Source of the DNA: Paenibacillus tyrphae
Lineage (GTDB): Bacteria > Bacillota > Bacilli > Paenibacillales > NBRC-103111
Assembly (NCBI RefSeq): GCF_000722545.1
Contig: NZ_JNVM01000038.1
Span: forward strand, 22,615 to 86,614
Length of the DNA: 64,000 bases
Reading direction: 5' to 3'
The stretch's first letter is position 1; the number at the start of each line of letters is the position of its first letter. The notes beneath the pieces are model-generated. The model ran no database searches. It was not told the origin of the DNA and saw nothing but the letters and a program-made list of their open reading frames with translations. Position numbers and translations under genes: made by a program. Shown here one piece after another: positions 49,015 through 57,373 of the stretch.

Positions 49015-49203
49015 ATGGATACGATTTGGCAATACTCCATCCGAACATTGTTAGGTTTTATTGTATTGCTGCTAATAACGTTTTTTACCTATATTACGGG
49101 CATTGCTCTCGGAAACATTGCTGGCGAAATGGTTGTAAATAAAGAAATTAAAGTCGTTGCCGGTATCATTGCGATGACCATATGGGCACTACTGAACGGA
49201 TAA
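49015..49203 (+). pseudogene. YetF/DUF421-family membrane protein, deletion remnant
   Basis: The 62-codon frame reads RTLLGFIVLLLIT and then TYITGIALGNIAGEMVV, the N-terminal helices of YetF/DUF421 proteins. The conserved loop between helices 1 and 2 (RLLGKKQxSQM type, about eleven residues) is missing, fused in frame as LLLITFFTYI. The product also stops after the third helix (IWALLNG), so the whole soluble domain of about 130 residues is absent. Either a stump or, less likely, a selected miniprotein. Stop is six bases before the next frame. Confidence 0.6.
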
Positions 49204-49223
49204 GATGAATGGAGCTTGCCAAA

Positions 49224-50246
49224 ATGACGAATAAAATGATTGATTTTATCAAATACAAAGGGTTTGTATGGAAAATCCCCTTAGCTTCGGCACTGTCTTG
49301 GGTACTCGCGGAATGGGCCGGATCCAAGCATCCTTACCTGGCTCCCCTGACGGTCATTTTGTCTATCCAACTAACCGTCGACAAATCGATACAATTTGCA
49401 TGGCAGCGTGTTTTGGGGACGATTGCCGGCGTCCTTTTCACTGCATGGATAGCGCCTTATGTCGGCTTAAGCGGCTGGAGTTTAGGACTCTTCCTTCTTG
49501 TAGGGACGATGATCGCCGCGTGGTTGAAATGGGATCATGCTGTCATGGTGCAAGTCACTCTAAGCATTTTATTGGTCTTGTACTTTCAAAGCAAGATGCC
49601 GAGCTACCCCCTTGATCGGATACGCGATACCATTATCGGCGCTATCGTTGCCATCCTGATCCATGTGATGGTATTCCCTCCCGATTCCGTGAACAAAGCC
49701 CGAAAAAAGATGAGCCATTTCGCGGATCATCTATCTAACCATTTTATAACGACTGCACATTGGGTCGAAGAAGGCTGCCCCTCAAGCAACGCTCAAATTT
49801 TGCAAACAAAATTGCAAGCATTATTCCAGGAGCTTCATCAAGCGACAACCGAGCTGGATAAAGCGGAGCAAAGTTTAAGTTACAATCCGTTTGGCACCAA
49901 AAAACGCGCAGCCTTGAATCAGCTGACGCGGCAGATGAAGCATCTTCGATCGGGCTATGCCAATCTTGCCGACATGATACGAGTTTGTACGAAATGGTCC
50001 GAAAGCGGCAATTTTGAGCAAAAGAATCAACGTCTATGGGCCGATCATTTAAACACGTTAGCGAAGCTTGTAAAGCAATGGAATCAAGGTTTGAATGCTC
50101 CCGAACCATTTCGCCCGGTTTCCAAGGAATCCGCCCTGCCAATAAAAACTCCTGTCCAAATGGAGAACTACCTATACCCGCTTGCGTTATATACGAACGC
50201 TGAACAAGTTGTTCAAGACTTCCAAGATTCGGATAGAACCCTGTAA
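49224..50246 (+). CDS. Aromatic acid exporter/FUSC-like (ArAE, DUF939) membrane protein
   Basis: About 340 residues. Six helices in residues about 15-155 (SALSWVLAEWAGSKHPYLAP, RVLGTIAGVLFTAWIAP, RIRDTIIGAIVAILIHVMV) are followed by a long helical cytoplasmic tail. This is the Gram-positive aromatic-acid-exporter-like family, half the size of enteric FUSC pumps and presumably dimeric. Its substrate is unproven. ATG at 49224 has GGAG nine bases upstream; an ATG 15 bases earlier is less well placed. The 3' end overlaps the convergent MobA-like gene. Confidence 0.83.
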   Translation: MTNKMIDFIKYKGFVWKIPLASALSWVLAEWAGSKHPYLAPLTVILSIQLTVDKSIQFAWQRVLGTIAGVLFTAWIAPYVGLSGWSLGLFLLVGTMIAAWLKWDHAVMVQVTLSILLVLYFQSKMPSYPLDRIRDTIIGAIVAILIHVMVFPPDSVNKARKKMSHFADHLSNHFITTAHWVEEGCPSSNAQILQTKLQALFQELHQATTELDKAEQSLSYNPFGTKKRAALNQLTRQMKHLRSGYANLADMIRVCTKWSESGNFEQKNQRLWADHLNTLAKLVKQWNQGLNAPEPFRPVSKESALPIKTPVQMENYLYPLALYTNAEQVVQDFQDSDRTL

Positions 50247-50833
50247 TCTTCGGCATGATCCACATCTATGAACAGGTCCGGGCTTGCGAAATCAATGTAA
50301 ATTCCCGACCTTTCTTTTCGAATAAGCTGTCTCGCTCCCTGGTCGCCCTGCAACAGCAGGAGATCCGGAAACACTCGCTGGGCAAAAATAACCGGCGGTC
50401 TGGCCAAGCCGCCATATCTTGAGGCCACGAAACCAATGCCGGTGTTCGCTTGAAAACGAAGAAGCAGCTCATGAATCATCTCTTTTGTAACGAGAGGTTG
50501 ATCCGCCAGTAAAACCATCACGGCTGCCGCTTCCATCACGAGTGCAGCCTGTACGCCGCACCGCAGGGAATGCCCTTGCCCCAAGTGCGCCTCAGAGCAA
50601 TGAATAACGGACCATTTCCGACGGATCGGCTCCCGATAAGATGCGTTATCTATCCAATCAGCAGAAGTATCATTGGATACGACCAAAACATAATCTAACT
50701 CAGAGCTTAAGGCCGCGGCCAACGCATAATTTCCCAAACGCATAGATCCTAAGGGAAGTCGAAGTTTATCCGTTCCCATTCGGATGCTTTGCCCTGCCGC
50801 CAAATAAATGCCAATAATCTTATTCCGCTTCAT
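50213..50833 (-). CDS. pucB: MobA/MocA-like nucleotidyltransferase of the xanthine dehydrogenase operon
   Basis: About 206 residues: IIGIYLAAGQSIRMGTDKLRLP is the NTP-binding loop of MobA-like transferases, with VMVLLADQPLV for the metal Asp and FVASRYGGLARPPVIF after it. PucB/MocA-type proteins attach CMP (or GMP) to molybdenum cofactor for xanthine-dehydrogenase-family enzymes. It overlaps the end of xdhC and closes the operon, so it matures the enzyme encoded upstream. Start at 50833 (MKRNKIIG). Confidence 0.87.
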   Translation of the reverse strand: MKRNKIIGIYLAAGQSIRMGTDKLRLPLGSMRLGNYALAAALSSELDYVLVVSNDTSADWIDNASYREPIRRKWSVIHCSEAHLGQGHSLRCGVQAALVMEAAAVMVLLADQPLVTKEMIHELLLRFQANTGIGFVASRYGGLARPPVIFAQRVFPDLLLLQGDQGARQLIRKERSGIYIDFASPDLFIDVDHAEDYRVLSESWKS

Positions 50834-51863
50834 GGATAACAACTTCCGGCTTTCTGTTTTTTCGGTGTATGAGTTCGGCAAGGATGCTCACAGCGATTTC
50901 CTCCGGGCCCTCTGCTCCAATCGCAAGTCCAACGGGAAAGTGAACTTTCATCGGAAACGTTACCCCCTTTAACAAGCATTCCGTTCTTTTTTTCGATCCC
51001 AAAATCCCGAGATAACAAAGCTGCCGCTCAGATAGCAATCGAGCCAACTGCTGATCCCTCTGAAAATGATGAGTCATGACAACTACATAGTCGTATGACG
51101 TAAATGGAATCCTTTGCATCGTTTCCTCCGGAAATCCCAATACGATGGATTCAGCATCCGGAAAATAACGCCGGTCGCAATAGACGGGTCTCCAATCGGA
51201 GACGACAACGGAAAAGCCGGCAACTGCAGCAAATGCAGCAAGCGGCCTGGCGTCCGGTCCCGCTCCAAATATAATCAGGCGTGGCTTGGGGTAATAGGTA
51301 TGAACGAAAACGTCGGATTGCACAGATGAGCTAAATCTCATTCCGCTCCTCCGCAAATCGCCGGACGACGTCCAATCGAAAAGCGCCTGCGGAAATTGTC
51401 CCTTCCATTCACCGAACAAGTACCGATCCTCGGTCAAGAAACCATAACCGGCGACAGAACCGTCCGAGGCGAAGCTTTTAACGAGCATGACCTCGATGTG
51501 ATGATCCAAATAATGCTTCAAAGTACATAAATGATCCGCAAATCTATCATTGACCGGTTCCATCATTACATGAACAACACCGCCACAGCCCGGTCCTTCC
51601 CCCCAGGACAGCGGGTCCGATGATTGCATGTCGAATACGAAGGTGCGAGAAACGCCTGTTTCCAAAATATCCGGTACGCAGGCCGAAAGCCCCGCCTCCA
51701 GACAGCCGGCGCTTAAAACTCCAATCTGCGAGCCGTCTTCCAAAAACAGCATGGAGGTCCCTTCCTTACGGTAAGCACTTCCTTCCACTCGGGTTATCGT
51801 CGCAAGCACGCTTCTTAAGTCGGTACGTTCAATCGTTTCCAAAATACGATGTATTTCTTCCAA
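50820..51863 (-). CDS. pucA: XdhC-family molybdenum cofactor insertion protein
   Basis: About 347 residues. The N-terminal domain has SVLATITRVEGSAYRKEGTSM and GVLSAGCLEAGL; the middle has the GEGPGCGGVVHVMMEP cysteine motif; the C-terminal Rossmann domain has IIFGAGPDARPLAAFA and LGILGSKKRTECLL. XdhC binds the cofactor, promotes its sulfuration and inserts it into xanthine dehydrogenase. TTG at 51863 is preferred, seven bases after AAGGAGGGG; the GTG two codons earlier is too close. Confidence 0.92.
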   Translation of the reverse strand: MEEIHRILETIERTDLRSVLATITRVEGSAYRKEGTSMLFLEDGSQIGVLSAGCLEAGLSACVPDILETGVSRTFVFDMQSSDPLSWGEGPGCGGVVHVMMEPVNDRFADHLCTLKHYLDHHIEVMLVKSFASDGSVAGYGFLTEDRYLFGEWKGQFPQALFDWTSSGDLRRSGMRFSSSVQSDVFVHTYYPKPRLIIFGAGPDARPLAAFAAVAGFSVVVSDWRPVYCDRRYFPDAESIVLGFPEETMQRIPFTSYDYVVVMTHHFQRDQQLARLLSERQLCYLGILGSKKRTECLLKGVTFPMKVHFPVGLAIGAEGPEEIAVSILAELIHRKNRKPEVVIHEAE

Positions 51864-51905
51864 ATGCACCCCTCCTTAAGCTGGCGGAAGGCATGGGGTT
51901 CCCCA

Positions 51906-52379
51906 TCATGACTTCAGATTAAAAACGTCCTTCACGGCATTGCGAATTTCCTCATAGGACGTACACCTGCAAATGTTGGATTCCAGCCATATCCTGATTG
52001 TTTCTTCATCTGCATGCGGGAGCATATTCCGCAAGCCTTCACAGTTCACAATGAAGCCGGGAGTACAATAACCGCATTGAAATGCCTGATTTCGAACAAA
52101 GGCATGTAGTACCGGTGAGTTCATCAAACCCTCGATCGTAGTTATTTGCTTTCCGTCAGCTTCCACACTGAGCATCAGACACGACTTTATAGGCAAGCCG
52201 TCGACCAATATCGTACACGTGCCGCAGTCACCGTTATCGCAACCGGATTTGCTCCCCGTCAGTCCGAGATTGTCTCGCAGTGTATATAAAAGGATATCCG
52301 CAGCCCTTACTCGGATCGCTCGTTTCTCTCCATTCACTTCGATTCCCACCGGATACATAGCGGTATCGCGCGACGTCAT
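51906..52379 (-). CDS. pucE: Xanthine dehydrogenase-type [2Fe-2S] subunit
   Basis: A 157-residue small subunit with two [2Fe-2S] clusters. The plant-ferredoxin-type cluster is in GCDNGDCGTCTILVDG plus a downstream Cys (SCLM), and the helical domain cluster in QCGYCTPGFIV and NICRCTSYEEI. It passes electrons from the molybdenum centre to FAD. Located between the FAD subunit and xdhC. ATG behind GAAGGTGAAG. Confidence 0.95.
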   Translation of the reverse strand: MTSRDTAMYPVGIEVNGEKRAIRVRAADILLYTLRDNLGLTGSKSGCDNGDCGTCTILVDGLPIKSCLMLSVEADGKQITTIEGLMNSPVLHAFVRNQAFQCGYCTPGFIVNCEGLRNMLPHADEETIRIWLESNICRCTSYEEIRNAVKDVFNLKS

Positions 52380-52382
52380 GCT

Positions 52383-53216
52383 TCACCTTCTTTCCAAAGC
52401 ATGTACCGCTTCAGCCATCGTTTGTTTCAACACAAATTTCCGATAAAGCGCGGAACCTTCCGCATTTTGTAATACTGGAGCAGGTAATTTGCCAATCGCC
52501 TGTTCAATTCTTGCTTCCAACGGGATGGAGGAATCGTTCAACGCCCGGTCGATTTCAACGGAGCGAAACGGGAATGAGCAGACGCCGCTGTAGGCGGTAT
52601 GAATCCGATGATCTTTCTTGAGCGAAGCTACGGTTACGAGAGGATAACCGACGTTGCCAATCTGCCGTTTTTTGTAATGAACGAACGGCAATGATAAATA
52701 GCTTCGATCTGTGAAGGTCTGCACAAGAAATTCGCCATTTTTCAATCTCAATCGCTGTAGGAACACTTGGTGAATGGGAACTTCCCTTATCCCTTGTATT
52801 CCTGCGATAACCATACGGCTGTTTGCCAGCAGAAGCGGGAGCACGGTCTCCCGATAATGAATTTTGCCGCAAATGTTTCCGCCGAACGTGATTTTATTCC
52901 GGACGGTTTGGTCAGCGGCCCCCCGTGCCGTTTCACCAAGCAGCGGGAACAGGTTCGCCGCGGATAAAGCCGATAACGTAACACAAGCGCCGATAATCAG
53001 CTTATCGTTCCGTATTTCCATGACCTTGCACTCCGGAATGGATTTCAAATCGATAACGGCACCTGGATGAATGGAGTTTGTTCGAGCCCATGTGATGATT
53101 TCCGTCCCTCCGGCGTAATATATCGGGTGCTTCCCCTGCTGTTGCAGAAGCTGGAACCATTCCACAGCCATCCGAACGGATGATGGTTTATAGTATTCAA
53201 AGTCAAACGGAATCAT
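52383..53216 (-). CDS. pucC: Xanthine dehydrogenase-type FAD-binding subunit
   Basis: A 277-residue medium subunit. FAD is held by YYAGGTEIITWARTNSIHP (residues about 35-53) and NKITFGGNICGKI (about 108-120), the usual two flavin loops, then a C-terminal CO-dehydrogenase-flavoprotein domain. GGAGG precedes the ATG, which overlaps the large-subunit gene by 14 bases. It completes the trimer with the large and Fe-S subunits. Confidence 0.93.
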   Translation of the reverse strand: MIPFDFEYYKPSSVRMAVEWFQLLQQQGKHPIYYAGGTEIITWARTNSIHPGAVIDLKSIPECKVMEIRNDKLIIGACVTLSALSAANLFPLLGETARGAADQTVRNKITFGGNICGKIHYRETVLPLLLANSRMVIAGIQGIREVPIHQVFLQRLRLKNGEFLVQTFTDRSYLSLPFVHYKKRQIGNVGYPLVTVASLKKDHRIHTAYSGVCSFPFRSVEIDRALNDSSIPLEARIEQAIGKLPAPVLQNAEGSALYRKFVLKQTMAEAVHALERR

Positions 53217-55563
53217 GGATCGTCCTCCAGATCATCTCAGGCGTCAGAGGCAAATGATTAAGCGCTGCTCCTGTGGCGATCGTCAAGCTGTTCGCCAATG
53301 CTGCAGGCATGCCGATCAAGCCATGCTCGCCGATTCCGCGCAATCCGTAAGGAGCTTCCAAATGAGGCGTCTCGACGAAATCAACCAAGTACTGTGGCTG
53401 CTCTCCGTAACGAATCAATTTATAGGTTCGAAATTGTGGATTTAATATAGTGCCTTGATCACTAAATAAAAAAGCTTCCCGACTGGCAAAACTTAAGCCC
53501 ATGCTCATGGCGCCTTTAATTTGACTGCGGGCAAATTCCGGATTGATCACCTTGCCGGCATCGATAACCGTTGTCGCCTTCACGATTTTGTACGTGTAAT
53601 CTTTCGTATTCCATTCCACTTCTACCGCTTGAGCGCCTACCGTCCATTCCGGACCGGGATTTCCTTTACCGGTTTCAGGATCCAATGGGGTTAAATGACG
53701 CATCGCATAGCTTCCGCGTCCGATGACTTGACCGCCGATCGTATTCCCATTTGGGAAGGTGTAGCCGTTCGCGAGTTTCTCAACTGGTATCCCCATATCG
53801 GGGCGATCTTTCAAGAAAACCTTGCCCTCTCCGACATCCAAGTCTTTCGGCAAGCATTGCAATACGATTGCAGCTATGTTTTTTAACTGGACGATGGCAT
53901 CGTCGGCCGCATTCAGTACCGCATTGCCAACTAAAAAGGTGCTGCGGCTCGCCACCGTTTTCCAATGATGGGGATCGGTTTCAGTGTTCACTTCCGTCGA
54001 AATATGGATCATTTTGTCATCCATTCGCAACCGTTCGGCCAACAGTTGAGTTAGCGCCGTCCTCGTTCCCTGGCCGATTTCTACCGCACCGCAAAGCAGA
54101 TTCACGCTTCCGTCGGGATTAAAGAGGACAACGGCTCCTGCTCCGGCGTCTGTAGGCGTATTCGAAGTTTTCCAAAAACAGCATACCCCTTTCGCCTTGA
54201 TAAGATGGCCATCGATTTCACGCAGCGGACGGTCGTCCCAATGGATTAACGTTTTCAATTTTGCAATACACATAGGCAAATCGCCCAGATTGCTTCGATC
54301 CAGTAAAGTTTGGGTCGGGGATGTATCCCCTGGCCCTATCGCATTATGAAAGCGAAACTCCAACGGATCCATACCTACTTGACCCGCCAACAAATCGATC
54401 GCTCTTTCGATGGCTAACGTCAGTTCCGGATGGCCGAACCCTCGAAAGGAAGTGGAGTAAGGGTGATTGGTATACATGCATAAAGAATCGCAATGAACGT
54501 TGTCGATGCGGTATGGCCCCGTACAATCGACGGCTCCCGCCCGGCTCATGACCGCGCCTCGATCCGAATACGCTCCGCCATCGTATAGATGCAATATTTC
54601 CGCGGCCATTAATTTTCCTTCATGATTACAACCAAGCTTGATTTTGGCATCCAATCCGATATGGACTGGAGAGGAGATCATGTCCACCTCCCGGGAATTA
54701 ACGATTTTTACAGCTTTTCCACCAACGGCACGGGATGCCAAGAAAGCAAGGTATTCCAATTGAATCGCGGATTTTCCGCCGAAACTGCCTCCGACCAGAG
54801 GCGTGTGAACGATCACTTTATGAGACGGAATATGAAATGATCGGCTGATTGTTCTTCGGATGACATAGGGCGATTGTGAAGTGGAATGGATGATGACGAT
54901 GCCGTCGGGACTAATCTCTGCTGTGCTGCATCTCATTTCTATGGCTGCGTGATCCGATTGCGGTAAACTAACCTCGACTTCAACGGTATGGCGGCTATTC
55001 CTCCATCCTTCCTTCATATCCCCCTTGCGTATTTTTGTTCGGCTGGCGATATTCGTTCCCGGCTCCGGGTAAACCTCTTCGTGCCGCTTGTACTCTGCAA
55101 GACGCTCATGAACGAGCGGAGCATTGTTCTGAAAAGCTTCCTTTGGAGAAAGGACGGCCGGTAAAAGCTCATACTCCACTTTGATTTGGAGAGCCGCCAT
55201 CTCTGCTATGTATTCTTGTTCCGCGATAACAAGGGCGACGGGCTCGCCGTAATATCTTACTTTATCTATTGCGATCGGTGGCCGGTCTGCCAGCGGCGAC
55301 CCGGTCAACATTGGGTAATAATGCCCTGTTATGACCGCCTTGACACCTGGAATTTTCATGGCTTCAGACGAGTCGATCGATATTATTTTCGCATGAGCGT
55401 GCGGACTGACAGCCATTTTGACATGAAGCAGACCTAATATCGCGCGATCATTAATAAATTTGGTTCTCCCTGTAACTTTCTCCCACGTTTCCTTTCTGGG
55501 AATACTTTTCCCAACCGATCGTCGGATCTTGGCCCCCTCCTTTTTTCCAAAAGGATCTTGCAA
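53203..55563 (-). CDS. pucD: Xanthine dehydrogenase-type molybdopterin-binding large subunit
   Basis: Up to 786 residues. The N-terminal a/b hammerhead has GKSIPRKETWEKVTGRTKFIND; later PLVGGSFGGKSA and STSFRGFGHPE bind the cofactor, GAVEIGQGTRTAL follows, and the catalytic Glu is in LRGIGEHGLIG near the end. It hydroxylates a purine or related N-heterocycle; context points to xanthine dehydrogenase, but other hydroxylases of the family cannot be excluded. First gene of the operon. The TTG at 55563 lacks a Shine-Dalgarno; AAAGGAGGGGG stands eight bases before an in-frame ATC at 55527, which also fits the family N-terminus. Confidence 0.92.
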   Translation of the reverse strand: MQDPFGKKEGAKIRRSVGKSIPRKETWEKVTGRTKFINDRAILGLLHVKMAVSPHAHAKIISIDSSEAMKIPGVKAVITGHYYPMLTGSPLADRPPIAIDKVRYYGEPVALVIAEQEYIAEMAALQIKVEYELLPAVLSPKEAFQNNAPLVHERLAEYKRHEEVYPEPGTNIASRTKIRKGDMKEGWRNSRHTVEVEVSLPQSDHAAIEMRCSTAEISPDGIVIIHSTSQSPYVIRRTISRSFHIPSHKVIVHTPLVGGSFGGKSAIQLEYLAFLASRAVGGKAVKIVNSREVDMISSPVHIGLDAKIKLGCNHEGKLMAAEILHLYDGGAYSDRGAVMSRAGAVDCTGPYRIDNVHCDSLCMYTNHPYSTSFRGFGHPELTLAIERAIDLLAGQVGMDPLEFRFHNAIGPGDTSPTQTLLDRSNLGDLPMCIAKLKTLIHWDDRPLREIDGHLIKAKGVCCFWKTSNTPTDAGAGAVVLFNPDGSVNLLCGAVEIGQGTRTALTQLLAERLRMDDKMIHISTEVNTETDPHHWKTVASRSTFLVGNAVLNAADDAIVQLKNIAAIVLQCLPKDLDVGEGKVFLKDRPDMGIPVEKLANGYTFPNGNTIGGQVIGRGSYAMRHLTPLDPETGKGNPGPEWTVGAQAVEVEWNTKDYTYKIVKATTVIDAGKVINPEFARSQIKGAMSMGLSFASREAFLFSDQGTILNPQFRTYKLIRYGEQPQYLVDFVETPHLEAPYGLRGIGEHGLIGMPAALANSLTIATGAALNHLPLTPEMIWRTIHDSV

Positions 55564-55683
55564 CGTTCAAATTATGCATATCCTATATATATACAGGGCT
55601 TGTTGTCCGTATTATTTAATTGATGAATGAACTTCCATCATGGGAGGAGGCCCGCTGCTTATTAAGAAAAAAAGAGATGAAAA

Positions 55684-55716
55684 AAGCACGCACCAGGTTT
55701 ATCCTGATACGTGCTT
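55684..55716 (-). terminator. Terminator of the small acidic protein gene
   Basis: AAGCACG outer arm with an inner AGG/CCT pair; on the minus strand the stem ends in CGTGCTTTTTTC. Confidence 0.8.
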
Positions 55717-55724
55717 GGACCTTG

Positions 55725-55901
55725 TTATTGTTCCTTCAATTCATCCTCCGGTACATCGTATTTATTGATATGCGAGGTGATCGCCTCGACGGCTTCGTTG
55801 ACATCCGTCGTCGCAGGCACTTCGTTCACCACATCGTCCGTCTGGTCATAATAGTTCAATCGGTTCGCCTCGGCCGCTTGCTCTTTGTCGCTTTCTGTCA
55901 T
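55725..55901 (-). CDS. Small acidic hypothetical protein
   Basis: A 58-residue hydrophilic protein (MTESDKEQAAEANRLNYYDQ), acidic, no Cys, no membrane segment. Coding is supported by AAGGAGG ten bases before the ATG and by a terminator just after the stop. A TTG two codons upstream is also possible. It precedes no other gene on its strand. The composition resembles small spore or stress proteins, but I cannot name a family. Confidence 0.65.
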   Translation of the reverse strand: MTESDKEQAAEANRLNYYDQTDDVVNEVPATTDVNEAVEAITSHINKYDVPEDELKEQ

Positions 55902-55939
55902 CGTCAAAATGCCTCCTTCTTCGCATACGTTCGCCTTTA

Positions 55940-55967
55940 CTATGCACGAAGTTAATATTTGTTATGC
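55940..55967. repeat. 28-bp direct repeat, copy 1
   Basis: Starts CTATGCACGAAGTTAATA and ends TTTGTTATGC. Copy 2 at 56347-56374 differs at three positions and has the same orientation. This copy lies in the upstream region of the small acidic protein gene. Confidence 0.7.
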
Positions 55968-56346
55968 ATACTTCATGCCAATGAGTAACTTGTATCCCGT
56001 AAACTAATGATGGCGCAGCTAATGGACAGGATAGCTCAATGATCGATATTGAATAATTATACAAATTTAATTATAATTATTCACATACTGAGGGAGAAGG
56101 TGCTTCGGGGGCAGCGATTCAAAATATGAACATCATGCTTGGATTTGACAAAGGTATTGGACTAGCATAAGAGAAAGAAGTTCATCGTTAAATAAACGGG
56201 AAACGTTAGTTGAATAAAACAGCGGCAGTCTAAAATTTTATTTTTCGGTCCTAGGCTGCCGATGGTTTTATATTCGTATCCGTCTTTTTCACTGAACAAA
56301 TGCAGCCCCTTCTCCATGATGTGGAGGCAGGCTGCATTGGCAAGCC
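55968..56346. other. Non-coding segment between the two 28-bp repeats
   Basis: AT-rich at the left. On the plus strand GAGGGAGAAGG leads into a short frame (about 56115-56170, ending NMNIMLGFDKGIGLA) that could be the tail of a lost gene. A stem-loop CGGCAG/CTGCCG (56223-56261) and the large hairpin 56299-56348 follow. No complete gene. Confidence 0.45.
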
Positions 56347-56348
56347 CT
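56299..56348 (-). terminator. Large hairpin downstream of the CPBP protease gene
   Basis: AATGCAGCC with GGCTGCATT plus inner CTCC/GGAG. On the minus strand it is followed by only TTTG, so termination of the CPBP gene may be incomplete. Confidence 0.5.
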
Positions 56349-56374
56349 ATGCGCGAAGTAGATATTTGTTATGC
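56347..56374. repeat. 28-bp direct repeat, copy 2
   Basis: Starts CTATGCGCGAAGTAGATA and ends TTTGTTATGC; 25 of 28 bases match copy 1. It ends two bases before the stop codon of the CPBP protease gene. Confidence 0.7.
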
Positions 56375-56376
56375 TT

Positions 56377-57231
56377 TCAAGTCGCCCGCTTCTGCCGTCT
56401 TCTATGCCACGCATACAACACCATAAAACCGAGAACACTCATTCCCGTATCCAGCAGCCCCGCTTCCGGCCCGAAGTCTCCGCCGGTCAGCCAAACTAAA
56501 TGCGTTTGAAACGAAGCCTCGAATACCCCATTCACATCATTCCCGCTGACGGCTAGTCCGTAAAGGCTGCCCTGCGCATAGTTCCAAGCAAAATGATAGC
56601 CGATCGGCATCCATAAGTTCCCCGTTATCGCGAACATGCAAGAAAATAACAGTCCAGTCAGAAAAAGATTGAAAACCGCCAAGGCCGAAATGTCGTTATT
56701 TCCAAGGTGAATCAAAGCGAACAAAATCGCCGACAGTATGTAGGCGAAGGGCAGCCGGTATTTTAAAGACTCCATCGTTTTCATAATGTATCCCCGGAAA
56801 AACATTTCCTCCGAGAAGCCGACCCATATAAACATCATCAGGCTCCAGAACAGGCCGGACGCGCTCCAGGATGGATTGATCCGAAGCGTAACCGCACCGG
56901 CGGCCGCCAGAATTCCCGCAAGCATCGACATGAAACCGAGGCCCAGTACAATGCCGGCACCGAACTCACGAACTCCCGCCAACGTCAAGCGCATGCCCAG
57001 ATCCCGCAAGCTTCGTTTTTTCAGTAGCATCCAGATGAGAAGCGTGGCTGCAATTCCCCCCAGCGGGGTAATCAGCTCCGGTCGAACAGAAGAAACGAGT
57101 GACTTGCCGCCCCATTTGACCGACAGTATGAGTATAATCGCGAATTGCAAACCCACGAACAAGAGCACGGATAAGAACAAATCCCATCCGAGCCGCAATT
57201 GGCCTGCGTTGTTTTTGAAAAGCTTCCGCAA
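56377..57231 (-). CDS. CPBP-family (CAAX/Abi) intramembrane metalloprotease
   Basis: About 284 residues with eight hydrophobic helices. Family motifs: SEEMFFRGYIMKTME (EExxxR), FALIHLGNND (FxxxH) and IGYHFAWNYAQG (HxxxN/D). These glutamate-type intramembrane proteases process peptides or serve in bacteriocin immunity; the substrate here is unknown. The start is TTG at 57231, nine bases after GGAGG; the ATG at 57252 lies upstream of that ribosome site and has none of its own. Followed by hairpin 56299-56348. Confidence 0.87.
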   Translation of the reverse strand: MRKLFKNNAGQLRLGWDLFLSVLLFVGLQFAIILILSVKWGGKSLVSSVRPELITPLGGIAATLLIWMLLKKRSLRDLGMRLTLAGVREFGAGIVLGLGFMSMLAGILAAAGAVTLRINPSWSASGLFWSLMMFIWVGFSEEMFFRGYIMKTMESLKYRLPFAYILSAILFALIHLGNNDISALAVFNLFLTGLLFSCMFAITGNLWMPIGYHFAWNYAQGSLYGLAVSGNDVNGVFEASFQTHLVWLTGGDFGPEAGLLDTGMSVLGFMVLYAWHRRRQKRAT

Positions 57232-57301
57232 CTTGCCATCCCTCCGCAGCATGAACTAATCGATACTAACCTATTAACCTTCCTATGTTCACGCCAAAAA
57301 A

Positions 57302-57323
57302 GCAAGTCCTTGGAAGGACTTGC
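57302..57323 (-). terminator. Terminator of the DUF2268 gene
   Basis: GCAAGTCC, six bases, GGACTTGC; followed by six T on the minus strand. Confidence 0.85.
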
Positions 57324-57373
57324 AGAAAAATTTAAGATATTGTTCCCCTCTATGCCAAATGCGCGGAATCTAC

